DNA of 47,260 bases, from NCBI RefSeq assembly GCF_019805165.1, contig NZ_RWIJ01000040.1:1-47260 (forward strand). The letters run 5' to 3'. Positions 25,741 through 35,700 of this stretch are shown one piece after another. A program made the position numbers and the translations under genes. The DNA is from Azospirillum sp. 412522. Lineage in GTDB: Bacteria > Pseudomonadota > Alphaproteobacteria > Azospirillales > Azospirillaceae. The notes beneath the pieces were generated by a model. That model was given only the letters and a program-made list of their open reading frames with translations, was not told where the DNA came from and made no database searches. The number at the start of each line of letters is the position of its first letter. The stretch's first letter is position 1.

Positions 25741-26670
25741 TTACTTCGAGCGCTGCGCCCGCACCGCCGTTGCGAGTCCGGCCAGGATGAGAACGACGCC
25801 TGCCATGAACTGGATTCCTATCCTGTCGCCGAACATGATCGCCGAGGCGGCAATGCCGAACACCGGCTGAAGGTACTGCACGCTTGCCGCGACCGGGGCC
25901 GGCACGTCACGCAGGATACGCAGCCACAGGAAAAGGCCCGCTGCCGTCACGGCGAGGCCAAGATAGGCCGCCGCCGCCATGGCCTGTCCGGTCAACTCGA
26001 AGGAGGTGTGGCACGCTTCCCAGCCCGCCCAGGGCAGCAGTGCCGCGAAGCCGAAGACAGTGCTCCATGTCGCCACCACCACAGTGCCGTACCTGTTCGT
26101 AAGCTCGACGCTCCAGACATAGTAGAAGGCGACCGCCACCGCAGAAATCAGCATCCAGACCGGTCCGAGGGCGGTTGTTCCGTCGGCTCCTGCCTCGCCC
26201 GCGTTTTCCAGGGCCACGATGACGATGCCGGCGAAGGCCGCTGCCACACCCAGGAGCTGGGACAGCGTGACGGCCTGCTTGAGCCGGATCGCCGCAAACA
26301 GAACGATGAACAGGGGAATGGTCGCGGACAGTATCGTGCCGATCGAGGCGGATGTCCCGGCCACGCCGAACGTCTGCGTGACCTGCCCGACGCCGATGCC
26401 AAGGATACCCAAGGCCGCGACGGCGGGAAGGGCCTTCCAGGGCAGGGGCTTCTTGCCGGCCAGCAGAAGTATCATGCAAGGGATCGCGACCGCGAAACGG
26501 AGCGCCGTCAGGGTCAGGGGCGGCATCGTGATCAGGCCGAGCTTCGTCACCGGGATCGACAGGCCCCACACCATCGCGAGGAGCAGCATGGCTCCGAAAT
26601 TCCCAAAGGTGACGGGAGGCGGGACGGCGGCCGGGGAGTGGGAAGCAGGGACGGTCGTGATTTGGCTCAT
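25741..26670 (-). CDS. EamA/DMT-family permease
   Basis: A 309-residue inner-membrane transporter of the drug/metabolite superfamily, with about ten hydrophobic spans arranged as two EamA repeats. The first opens AMLLLAMVWGLSIPVTKLGL and continues LRFAVAIPCMILLLAGKKPL; the second starts near PVWMLISAVAVAFYYVWSVEL and ends AASVQYLQPVFGIAASAIMFGDRI, the usual closing pattern. The start is at the ATG giving MSQITTVPAS. It is transcribed divergently from the LysR gene at 26789, the classic layout for a LysR-controlled exporter, with a palindromic site between them. Family members export amino acids or metabolites; the substrate is unknown. Confidence 0.88.
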   Translation of the reverse strand: MSQITTVPASHSPAAVPPPVTFGNFGAMLLLAMVWGLSIPVTKLGLITMPPLTLTALRFAVAIPCMILLLAGKKPLPWKALPAVAALGILGIGVGQVTQTFGVAGTSASIGTILSATIPLFIVLFAAIRLKQAVTLSQLLGVAAAFAGIVIVALENAGEAGADGTTALGPVWMLISAVAVAFYYVWSVELTNRYGTVVVATWSTVFGFAALLPWAGWEACHTSFELTGQAMAAAAYLGLAVTAAGLFLWLRILRDVPAPVAASVQYLQPVFGIAASAIMFGDRIGIQFMAGVVLILAGLATAVRAQRSK

Positions 26671-26757
26671 GGCGCGTTGCAGTCCGTCGGATACCCTTGA
26701 TCGGGGCACATCTAAGGACCCGCCGCTCTTGCGGACAAACCATTTGTCGTCACATTA

Positions 26758-26778
26758 TGCGTGAGCATTCCGCACGCA
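26758..26778. promoter_or_regulatory. Palindromic site between divergent EamA and LysR genes
   Basis: TGCGTG and CACGCA are inverted arms around a 9-nt spacer (21 bp in all), ending 10 bp before the LysR ATG. Interrupted dyads with T...A ends fit LysR binding sites, so it could serve autorepression and activation of the EamA gene. Confidence 0.45.
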
Positions 26779-26788
26779 TGAGCGCGCC

Positions 26789-27703
26789 ATGGCCGATCGG
26801 CTTCCTCCGTTGCAGACTCTGCGTGCCTTCGAGGCGACCGGGCGGAGGCTGAGCATGACCCTGGCGGCCGAGGAACTGCACGTCACGCATGGCGCGGTCA
26901 GCCGACAGATCAGGGCGCTGGAGGATCATCTCGGCGTCCCGCTCTTCCGCCGAATGACCCGCAGGATCGAACTCACCGCGGAAGGCGCGGGGTTCTTTAC
27001 CGTGGTCACCCGTCTTCTGTCGGAACTCTCCCGCGAGGCGGAGAGCATCCGCCGCAGAAACGAGAGCGCGCGCCTCACCGTGAGTTCCGGCGTCTCGTTC
27101 GCGAGCAAATGGCTGACCCCGCGTCTGCACCGGCTGATGGCCCGCTATCCCGATTTCGACGTCCACCTCGAAGTCACCGATGTCGAGATCGATTTCGCGA
27201 AATCGCAGGCGGACGTCGCGATGCGTTACGGGGACGGGCGATATCCCCGTGCGGATTCGGAGCGGATCATGAACGAGACCGTAAGCCCCGTCTGTTCGCC
27301 GGAATACCGCGAGCGCATGGGCGGCCTTCGCACCGCCAAGGACATCGCAGCGTCCAGGCTCATCCATGAGAACGGCATGAAGGCCGACTGGAACCGCTGG
27401 TTCGGGATGATGGGCGTTCCGGCTCCCGGCGCGCGGGGGCCGGGCTACAGTCATGGAAGCATGTCGATCGAGGCTGCGATCCGAGGGGAAGGCGTGGCGC
27501 TCGGGCGAAGCGTTCTGGTCTGGGAGGACATGGCTGCGGGACGCCTCGTCGCGCTTTTCCCCGAGGCTCGGCTCGATGTCGAGTATGGATATGACCTCGT
27601 TTATCCGATGGGGCATCGGGACCACCCGAAGGTCGGCGCCGTCAGAGCCTGGATCGAGGACGAGGTGAGACAGTTCAGGTCTTCTTCGACGCTTAGGGTG
27701 TGA
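26789..27703 (+). CDS. LysR-family regulator (GcvA-like)
   Basis: A 304-residue regulator. The winged HTH spans residues 6-65: LPPLQTLRAFEATGRRLSMT, then AAEELHVTHGAVSRQIRALE and LGVPLFRR. The rest is a periplasmic-binding-protein-like effector domain that starts LTVSSGVSFASKWLTPRL and includes DFAKSQADVAMRYGDGRY, the hallmark of the GcvA/AmpR branch. It starts at ATG after a dyad. Divergent orientation to the EamA permease suggests that it controls that exporter in response to its substrate. A short hairpin (27708-27727) begins 5 bp after the stop codon. Confidence 0.9.
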   Translation: MADRLPPLQTLRAFEATGRRLSMTLAAEELHVTHGAVSRQIRALEDHLGVPLFRRMTRRIELTAEGAGFFTVVTRLLSELSREAESIRRRNESARLTVSSGVSFASKWLTPRLHRLMARYPDFDVHLEVTDVEIDFAKSQADVAMRYGDGRYPRADSERIMNETVSPVCSPEYRERMGGLRTAKDIAASRLIHENGMKADWNRWFGMMGVPAPGARGPGYSHGSMSIEAAIRGEGVALGRSVLVWEDMAAGRLVALFPEARLDVEYGYDLVYPMGHRDHPKVGAVRAWIEDEVRQFRSSSTLRV

Positions 27704-27707
27704 TCGG

Positions 27708-27727
27708 TTCAAGCGGAATCGCTTGAA
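27708..27727 (+). terminator. Hairpin between convergent LysR and TetR genes
   Basis: TTCAAGCG (27708-27715) pairs with CGCTTGAA (27720-27727) across a GAAT loop, starting 5 bp after the LysR stop. An 8-bp stem without a T-run: a weak or bidirectional terminator. Confidence 0.45.
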
Positions 27728-27765
27728 GCGTGAAACATGCGGAAAACCGGAAGCCTGGAGTCTGT

Positions 27766-28422
27766 TCAGCCGGAAATGTTGGCTTCCCGGCTCTCGGTCG
27801 CCCGCGGAACCTGACCTGACCAGCCACGCAGGAAGTGGACGACCGCCCGTCGGGCAGTCCTTGCAACCTCTTCCCGGGAAACCGCATCGCGAAGCCCCCA
27901 AACGCACCCCTCATGCGGCCCGGACTCACAAAGCGCCCGGAAATGTGCGGCAGCACCGGGCAATGCCAGATATTTCCAATCCGGTGCGCCGCCCCGCTCG
28001 GCCAAGCACTGCAGGATGGCGGCGATCCGCTGTTCGGTGCGCTGTATCCCGCGCTCGTAGAAGATGCGGCCAACTTCCGGAAAGCGACCGGTTTCAGCCA
28101 TCACGAGGCGGGTCATGGCAAGTGCCGAAGGGGCCAGTATCAGGTCCAGATAGGCCCGTGCGGTGTCCTCCAGAACAGCTTCGGGTTCATTTCCTTCGAT
28201 GTCGACGGCGGCCAGAGCGGCGCACGCCAAAGCGCCGACCTCCTCGACGTAGGCTGCGAACAGGGCTGCTTTGGAAGGAAAATAGCGGTAGAGCGTGCTC
28301 TTGGAACCGCCCACCTCGGCGGCGATGCGATCCATCGAGGCATCGGCATAGCCGAGCCGAAGAAAGGTTTGTCCGGCCACCGTCAGGATTGCGGCCCGCC
28401 GGCTGGGTTTGCCGACCGGCAT
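27766..28422 (-). CDS. TetR/AcrR-family regulator (second of pair)
   Basis: A 218-residue regulator. The N-terminal HTH has SRRAAILTVAGQTFLRLGYADASMDRIAAEVGG followed by SKSTLYRYFPSKAALFAAYV, the standard TetR DNA-binding core. The C-terminal ligand domain (RLVMAETGRFPEVGRIFYERG) resembles the AefR-like TetR C-terminal family linked to quorum sensing and efflux control. It lies 119 bp downstream of another TetR gene on the same strand and may share its transcript. Convergent with the LysR gene. Its target is unknown; the nearby SDR-MATE and RND operons are candidates but the matching operator lies before the other TetR gene. Confidence 0.88.
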   Translation of the reverse strand: MPVGKPSRRAAILTVAGQTFLRLGYADASMDRIAAEVGGSKSTLYRYFPSKAALFAAYVEEVGALACAALAAVDIEGNEPEAVLEDTARAYLDLILAPSALAMTRLVMAETGRFPEVGRIFYERGIQRTEQRIAAILQCLAERGGAPDWKYLALPGAAAHFRALCESGPHEGCVWGLRDAVSREEVARTARRAVVHFLRGWSGQVPRATESREANISG

Positions 28423-28541
28423 GCTCAGCTCTTCCCCGATGGACGGGGTCCCGTTGTGATCGCACCCATCCGGTTCTCCCTTCTCGGACTTCGCGGGCCA
28501 CGCTCCGAACGCGTCTCCCGCAGGTTTCTGCAGAAGATTGA

Positions 28542-29144
28542 TCAGCCGGTCGCTCGTTCAACGGCGGCGATCTTGCGGGCCTGCATGGCCGCAGTGTCCA
28601 GAAAGGCCTGAGCAAGGTCGGGATCGTTGACGACACGCGAGAGCGTCATCGCACCGACCATGATCGAGAGAATTGCCATCGCCTTGCCTTTGAACTCTTC
28701 GCCTTGCGTCTCCGACATCAGGCGGCCGAGGATTTCGAGATGCGTCCTGATCCCGGCTTCGAAAGGCTCCTTCACCTCGACGCCGTGTCTGGCGACATCC
28801 GAACCAAGAGCCACGATCGGACAGCCGTCCGTCCTTTCCTCGCGATGCCCGGCGCTGAGATAGAAGCCGATCACCGGACCGAGCGGATCCTCGGGATCTG
28901 GGGGATTTGCCGTGGCCGCGGCAGCCCATCGGCAGGAGGCGCTTTCCAGCGCCCGCCTGGACGCCTGAACCGCCAAATCCTCCTTCGACGCGAACTGTTT
29001 GTAGAAGGCACCCTGAGTGAGGCCGGCCGCCTCCATCAAGTCCTTGAGGCCGATGCCGTCGAAGCCGTGCTCCCGAAAAAGACGGCTTGCCACGTTGATC
29101 ACCGTCTGCCGGTTTTCCTCAGCCTGAACGCGACTTACACGCAT
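28542..29144 (-). CDS. TetR/AcrR-family regulator of the SDR-MATE/RND module (inferred)
   Basis: A 200-residue repressor. The HTH region reads VINVASRLFREHGFDGIGLKDLMEAAGLTQGAFYKQFASKEDLA; it is followed by an all-helical ligand domain with GCPIVALGSDVARHG, the cysteine-bearing pattern of the TetR_C_16/NemR-AcuR-like group that can sense electrophiles. The start is ATG. A segment just upstream (29159-29195) matches one arm and the centre of the 55-bp palindrome at 31600-31654 at 29 of 37 bases, so it very likely represses itself, the SDR-MATE operon and the RND operon. The paired MATE gene ends 75 bp upstream on the same strand. Confidence 0.88.
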   Translation of the reverse strand: MRVSRVQAEENRQTVINVASRLFREHGFDGIGLKDLMEAAGLTQGAFYKQFASKEDLAVQASRRALESASCRWAAAATANPPDPEDPLGPVIGFYLSAGHREERTDGCPIVALGSDVARHGVEVKEPFEAGIRTHLEILGRLMSETQGEEFKGKAMAILSIMVGAMTLSRVVNDPDLAQAFLDTAAMQARKIAAVERATG

Positions 29145-29158
29145 GGTCCGCCTCCTTT

Positions 29159-29195
29159 TTTAGATTCCGACCAACCTCTATGGGAGATATGGATG
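29159..29195. promoter_or_regulatory. Putative TetR operator before the TetR gene at 28542
   Basis: Starting TTTAGATT and containing TCTATGGGAGATATGGATG, this segment aligns without gaps to 31601-31637 with 8 mismatches in 37 positions. It lies 15 bp upstream of the TetR start, where bound repressor would block transcription. Only one long arm is conserved, unlike the perfect palindrome at 31600-31654. Confidence 0.65.
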
Positions 29196-29219
29196 ATGGA
29201 CACCGTTCTCCACCTCCGC

Positions 29220-30644
29220 CTATTCCGCGGGGCTTTTCCAGGATAGCGACCGGTGGATGGCATGCCGGCCCCAGGCACCGCCGATCATGGCTGCCGCCGT
29301 CAGCAGACCGTATGAGACTGCCGCCAGGGCGGTGATCTGGAACAGGGTCGAAAGTCCCGCGCCGAACCATGCGACCGCCGACCAGCCGATGAAGGCTGCG
29401 ACGATCATGCGCACGGTGCCGGCCAGGACGGGAAACAGAACGCGCTTCGCTCCCTGGCTGGCGAAATAGAGCGCCAGACCAAGCCCGACCGCACCGTAGA
29501 CCGGCGCCACCGTCCGCAGATAGAGGGTGCCCATCGCCAGCACCCGGGGATCGTCACTGAACAGGCCGATCCAGGCTTGCGGGAAGATCGCGGCGGCAAG
29601 GCCGATGAACTCGGTCATTCCAAAGGCGAGAGAGGCCCCGATCCAGGCCACGCGACGCGCCCGCGCCATCTGGCCGGCCCCGATGTTGTGGCCGACCATG
29701 GTCACCATGGCGGTGCCGAGCCCGAAGATCAGCGGAATCTGGATGTAGTCGAGGCGGGAGGCGATGCCGTACCCGGCAATGGCATCGGCGCCGAACCGGC
29801 CGACGGCAGCGGTGACGAAGGTGACCGTGAGATTGACCTGGATCGTACCGATTGCCGACAGGAGGCCGACCCCCATGATGTCCTTGAACAGACGCGTACG
29901 CAGCGGAACGATCCTCAGTTTCAGGAGGCTCTTCGACGACCGCAGATAGAGCATCAGCGCAAGCGCGGCGAACAGATAGTAGATGACCACCGCCGCCCCG
30001 CCGCCCGCGACGCCGAGACGGGGGAAGGGGCCCCAGCCGAAGATCAGGGCCGGCGACAGGATGATGAGGAGAGCGGTGCCGGAAGAGATCACCAGCGCCG
30101 GCACGGTCACGTTGCCGGCGCCGCGGAGGGCGGATGACAGCAAGGCGGTGACCCAGACCGGGATGGAGCCGGCGAACACGACCCCGGAATAGGTGAGCGC
30201 CGCCGTCAGCGTCGGCCCCGCTCCCCCCATCGCCCGATAGAGGGTCGGTCCGGCGAGGAAAGCCGCCGCAGTGAAGAGGAGGCCGAACGCGCAGGCCAGG
30301 ACGACCGCATGCCAGATCAGCGCTTCGGCATCCTCGCGGCGTTTCGCCCCCAGAGTCCGGGCGACCGCCGAGGAGACGCCGCCGCCGATGCCGCCGTTCG
30401 CCATCATCTGCATGAGCATGAGCATGGGGAAGACCAGGGCGACCCCGGCGAGCGCCTCGGTCCCGAGAAAGCCGACGAAATAGGTCTCGGCCACCCCGAC
30501 CAGCGTCTGGACGACCAGCACCAGGGTCGTCGGCACCGCAAGGCGCAGCATCGTCGGTGCGACCGGCCCGTCGAGGACGCCGGGCGGCATTTTGTAGGCG
30601 GGCGCCTGGACTGTTGGGCTCTCCCGGCGGGACAGGGCGGTCAT
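29220..30644 (-). CDS. MATE-family multidrug exporter
   Basis: A 474-residue inner-membrane antiporter with twelve predicted spans in two MatE halves. The first starts MLRLAVPTTLVLVVQTLVGVAETYFVGFLGTEALAG and contains GGIGGGVSSAVARTLGAKRRE; the second starts GVGLLSAIGTIQVNLTVTFV and contains GLGTAMVTMVGHNIGAGQMARARR. Such proteins expel cationic drugs using Na+ or H+. The start is the ATG preceded by AAGGAA. It follows the SDR gene by 70 bp, so both are likely one operon driven from the 55-bp palindrome. The pairing of a MATE pump with an SDR and a divergent RND pump is unusual. Confidence 0.9.
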   Translation of the reverse strand: MTALSRRESPTVQAPAYKMPPGVLDGPVAPTMLRLAVPTTLVLVVQTLVGVAETYFVGFLGTEALAGVALVFPMLMLMQMMANGGIGGGVSSAVARTLGAKRREDAEALIWHAVVLACAFGLLFTAAAFLAGPTLYRAMGGAGPTLTAALTYSGVVFAGSIPVWVTALLSSALRGAGNVTVPALVISSGTALLIILSPALIFGWGPFPRLGVAGGGAAVVIYYLFAALALMLYLRSSKSLLKLRIVPLRTRLFKDIMGVGLLSAIGTIQVNLTVTFVTAAVGRFGADAIAGYGIASRLDYIQIPLIFGLGTAMVTMVGHNIGAGQMARARRVAWIGASLAFGMTEFIGLAAAIFPQAWIGLFSDDPRVLAMGTLYLRTVAPVYGAVGLGLALYFASQGAKRVLFPVLAGTVRMIVAAFIGWSAVAWFGAGLSTLFQITALAAVSYGLLTAAAMIGGAWGRHAIHRSLSWKSPAE

Positions 30645-30714
30645 GGGATTTCCTTCATTGGACCGGAGGTGGGGGCATGGTCCAGACGCGGGCACGGCGC
30701 CCGTCGCGGCCTGT

Positions 30715-31530
<816 letters not shown>

Positions 31531-31599
31531 CGGGTTCTCACTTTCCTCTTCGGGCCGGGGTGGTCTTGGAAGCGGCGGCGCCGTGCAAGAGCGTCCCTT

Positions 31600-31654
31600 A
31601 TTTAGATTGCGTTCGACATCTATAGGCGATATAGATGTCGAACGCAATCTAAAT
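31600..31654. promoter_or_regulatory. Perfect 55-bp palindrome, divergent operator
   Basis: Arms of 25 bp (31600-31624 and 31630-31654) are exact reverse complements around a 5-bp centre, GGCGA. The site lies between the divergent SDR (start 31530) and HlyD (start 31673) genes, so it is not a terminator. It matches the region before the TetR gene at 28542, which makes it the probable binding site for two or more repressor dimers controlling both operons. Confidence 0.8.
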
Positions 31655-31672
31655 TAACGTGAGGAGGCGGGC

Positions 31673-32794
31673 ATGCGGAAGAGGCGCATGATCGTGTTGG
31701 GTGGCGTTCTGACGGCGGCGCTCGGCGCGACCGCGTTCGTGGCGCTGTCCATGCACACGGGGGAGGCATCGGCCTTGGGCGACCCCAGGCAGGATGCGCC
31801 AATCGTCCGGCTTGCCGCAGCGGCTCGGGTGATCGGATCCGAACGCGGTTTCACCGGCGTCGTCGGGGCGAGGGTGCAGAGCAACCTAGGCTTCCGCGTC
31901 CCCGGCAAGATCGTGGAGCGACTTGCGACGGTCGGCCAGCAGGTCAAAGCCGGCCAGCCGCTGATGCGCATCGACGAGACCGACCTGCGCCTCGCGCTCA
32001 CGGCCAAGCGCAACGCGGTCGCCGCGGCGCGCGCGGCGGTCGTGCAGACCCAGGCGGACGAGCGGCGATACGCAAGCCTGGTCAACGACGGATGGGCCTC
32101 CCGGCAGCGTCACGAACAGGCGAAGGCCGCGCTGGACACCGCCCGGGCGCAGCTCGCCAGCGCCGAAGCGGATGCCCGGGTTGCCGAGAACGAGGCGACC
32201 TACTCCGTCCTGGTGGCCGACAGCGACGGAACGGTGGTCGAAACGCTCGGCGAGCCGGGCCAGGTCGTCGCCGCCGGCCAGGCCGTCGTCCGGATCGCGC
32301 AGGCCGGCCCGCGCGAGGCGGTGGTGGCGCTGCCGGAAACCGTCCGGCCGCAGATCGGTTCGCCGGCCGAAGCCAGCCTCTATGGTGCCGACGGCCAGCG
32401 CTACGGCGCGCATCTGCGCCAGCTGTCGGACGCCGCCGATGCCCAGACCCGCACCTACGAGGCGCGCTATGTGCTCGACGGCGACGCCGCGGCGGCGCCT
32501 CTCGGGGCGACGGTCACCATCAGGCTGGCGGGACTGGCGGGCGGGTCGGGTCGGTCGGACATGCAGGTGCCGCTGGGCGCCGTGCTGGACGATGGCCGGA
32601 GGACCGGTGTCTGGACCTTGGATCGCGCCAGTTCGACGGTGCGCTTCCAGCCGGTCCGGCTGATCCGGGTGAGCGGCGAAACCGCCGTGATCTCCGGGCT
32701 CGGCCTTGGCGATCCGGTGGTGTCGCTCGGCGCCCATCTTCTACAGGACGGGGTCCGCGTCAGGACAGCGTCCGAAAGCGGGGGCGGCCGATGA
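31673..32794 (+). CDS. RND efflux periplasmic adaptor (HlyD/MFP family)
   Basis: A 373-residue membrane-fusion protein. A single N-terminal hydrophobic span (MIVLGGVLTAALGATAFVAL) anchors it. The lipoyl-like half-motif LGFRVPGKIVERLATVGQQVKAGQPLMRID, a coiled-coil hairpin of about 85 residues rich in Ala/Arg/Glu (90-165), the second half-motif YSVLVADSDGTVVETLGEPGQVV, and beta-barrel domains follow. A strong AGGAGG at 6 bp sets the start. It links the RND pump encoded by the overlapping next gene to an outer-membrane channel that is not encoded here. Probably repressed at the 55-bp palindrome 18 bp upstream. Confidence 0.92.
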   Translation: MRKRRMIVLGGVLTAALGATAFVALSMHTGEASALGDPRQDAPIVRLAAAARVIGSERGFTGVVGARVQSNLGFRVPGKIVERLATVGQQVKAGQPLMRIDETDLRLALTAKRNAVAAARAAVVQTQADERRYASLVNDGWASRQRHEQAKAALDTARAQLASAEADARVAENEATYSVLVADSDGTVVETLGEPGQVVAAGQAVVRIAQAGPREAVVALPETVRPQIGSPAEASLYGADGQRYGAHLRQLSDAADAQTRTYEARYVLDGDAAAAPLGATVTIRLAGLAGGSGRSDMQVPLGAVLDDGRRTGVWTLDRASSTVRFQPVRLIRVSGETAVISGLGLGDPVVSLGAHLLQDGVRVRTASESGGGR

Positions 32795-35700
32795 GCCTCA
32801 ATCTCTCCGCGCTCGCCGTCCGCGAGCGGGCCGTCACCCTGTTCTTCATCCTTCTGCTGGCGGCGGCAGGCGCCTTCGCCTTCGTCATGCTCGGACGGGC
32901 GGAGGATCCGTCCTTCACCATCAAGACCCTGACGGTCACCAGCGCTTGGCCGGGCGCCACCGCGCGCGAGATGCAGGATCTCGTCGCCGAGCCGTTGGAG
33001 AAGCGCCTTCAGGAATTGGCCTGGTACGACCGGGTGGAGACGACCACGCGGCCCGGCTACGCCTACATGACCCTGACGTTGAAGGACAGCACGCCGCCGG
33101 CCAGGGTGCAGGAGGAGTTCTACCAGGCCCGCAAGAAGATCGGCGACGAGACGCGCAACCTGCCGCCCGGCGTGCTCGGCCCCTTCGTCAACGACGAGTA
33201 TTCCGACGTGAGCTTCGCGCTCTATGCGCTGAAGGCCAGGGGCCTGCCGATGCGCGACCTGGCCCGGCAGGCCGAGGCGATCCGCCAGGATCTGCTGCAT
33301 GTGCCCGGCGTCAGGAAGGTCAACATCCTGGGCGAGCGTCCGGAACGGATCTTCGTCGAGTTCTCCTATGCCAGGCTGGCGACCCTCGGCGTGTCGGCCC
33401 AGGACATCATCGCCGCCCTCCAGCGGCAGAACACGGTCACGCCGTCGGGCTCGATCGACACCCGGGGGCCGCAGGTCTTCATCCGGATCGACGGCGCCTA
33501 TGACGGGGTGCAGGCGATCGCCGACACGCCGGTTGTCGCCGCCGGTCGCACGCTGAAGCTGTCCGACATCGCGGAGGTCCGCCGCGGCTACGAGGATCCG
33601 CCGACCTACATCATCCGTCACCAGGGCGAACCCGCCGTCATGCTCGCGGCCGTCATGCAGGAGGGCTGGGACGGCCTCGCGCTCGGCAAGGCGCTGGAGG
33701 AGCGGGCCGCCGGCATCGCGCGGTCGCTGCCGCTCGGGATGACGCTCGACAAGGTGACCGATCAGGCCGTCAACATCACCTCGGCGGTCGACGAGTTCAT
33801 GGTGAAGTTCGCGATGGCGCTGGGCGTGGTGCTGCTGGTCAGTCTGCTCAGCCTCGGTTGGCGTGTCGGCATCGTCGTGGCGGCGGCCGTTCCGCTGACG
33901 CTCGCCGTCGTGTTCCTCATCATGCTCGAAACCGGCCGCTTCTTCGACCGCATCACGCTCGGCGCGCTCATCCTGTCGCTCGGCCTGCTCGTGGACGATG
34001 CCATCATCGCCATCGAGGTGATGGTGGTGAAGATGGAGGAGGGCGTCGACCGCATCAAGGCGGCCGCCTATGCCTGGAGCCACACGGCGGCACCGATGCT
34101 GTCCGGAACGCTGGTGACGATCGCCGGCTTCCTGCCGGTGGGATTCGCGCGCTCGACCGCCGGCGAATATGCCGGCAACATCTTCTGGGTCGTGGGGTTC
34201 TCCCTCATCGTCTCCTGGATCGTCGCGGTGGTCTTCACGCCTTACCTGGGCGTCAGGATGCTGCCGGCGATCAAGCCGGTCGCCGGCGGCCACGAGGCGA
34301 TCTACGGCACCCCGAACTACCAGCGACTGCGCCGGCTCATCGCCTTCGCCGTGCGGCACAAGGCGCTGACCTGCGGTGTCGTCGGCATCGCTTTTGTCCT
34401 GGCTGTCGTCGGCATGGGCGGCGTGAAGCAGCAGTTCTTCCCGACCTCCGACCGCCCAGAGGTGCTGGTGGAGGTCCGCCTGCCGGAAGGCACCAGCATC
34501 GAGACCACGACGGCCTCCGTCGAGAAGATCGAACGCTGGCTGGCCGATCAGCCGGAGGCCAGGATCGTCACGAGCTACATCGGTCAGGGCGCGCCGCGCT
34601 TCTTCATCGCCCTGTCGCCGGAACTGCCCGATCCCGCCTTCGCCAAGATCGTCGTGCTCACGCCGGACGCCGAGACGCGCGAGTCCCTGAAGCACCGGCT
34701 GCGGCAGACGGTGGCGCAGGGACTGGTGCCGGAGGCCTATGTGCGCGTTACCCAGCTCGTGTTCGGGCCCTACACGCCGTTCCCGATCGAGTTCCGGGTG
34801 ATGGGTCCGGATCCGGCGCAGCTCTACGGCATTTCCGAAAAGGCCCTCGCCATCATGCGGAGCCTGCCGGACGTCCGGCAGGCCAACAGGGATTGGGGCA
34901 ACCGCACGCCCGTGCTCCGCTTCACCCCGGACCAGGATCGCCTGAACCTCATCGGCCTCTCTCCAGCCGAGGTCGGCCAGCAGCTCCAGTTCCTTCTGAC
35001 CGGGATCGCCGTCACCCAGGTCCGCGAGGACATCCGCAATGTCCCCATCGTGGCACGCAGCGCCGGCGGCGAACGGCTGGACCCGGCGCGTCTGGCGGAT
35101 TTCTCGCTGACGAGCCGGAACGGCCGGCAAATCCCGCTCGACCAGATCGGCCATGCGGATATAAGGCTGGAAGAGCCGATGATGAAGCGCCGGGACCGGA
35201 CATCGGTCATCACGATCCGCTCGGACTTCAACGAGGCGACCCAGCCGCCGGAGGTCTCCAAGCAGATCATGACGGCCCTTCAGCCGCTGATCGCCTCGCT
35301 TCCGGCCGGCTATCGCATCGAGATGGGCGGATCGATCGAGGAAGCCGCCAAGGCCAACACGGCGCTCGGCAAGGTCTTCCCCGTCATGATCGCGGCCATG
35401 CTGGTCTTCATCATGCTGCAGGTGCGCTCCTTCTCGACGATGGCCATGGTTGTGCTGACCGCGCCGCTCGGTGTCGTCGGCGTCGTGCCCATGCTGCTCG
35501 CCTTCAACCAGCCCTTCGGCTTCAATGCCATCCTGGGGCTGATCGGGCTGGCCGGCATCCTGATGCGCAACACGCTGATCCTGACCGAACAGATCAAGGA
35601 GAACCAGGCCGCCGGCCTCGACGACTATCACGCCGTCATCGAGGCCACGGTGCAGCGGACGCGGCCCGTGATCCTGACCGCCCTTGCCGCGGTGCTGGCC

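Noticed and set aside
25467..25790. 107-codon plus-strand frame upstream of the EamA gene
   Set aside because: No ribosome-binding site, no recognisable protein and it runs into the EamA gene in antisense.
31600..31654. Palindrome as a transcription terminator
   Set aside because: It sits between two divergent start codons, so nothing transcribes into it, and it matches a second site before the TetR gene; an operator fits better.
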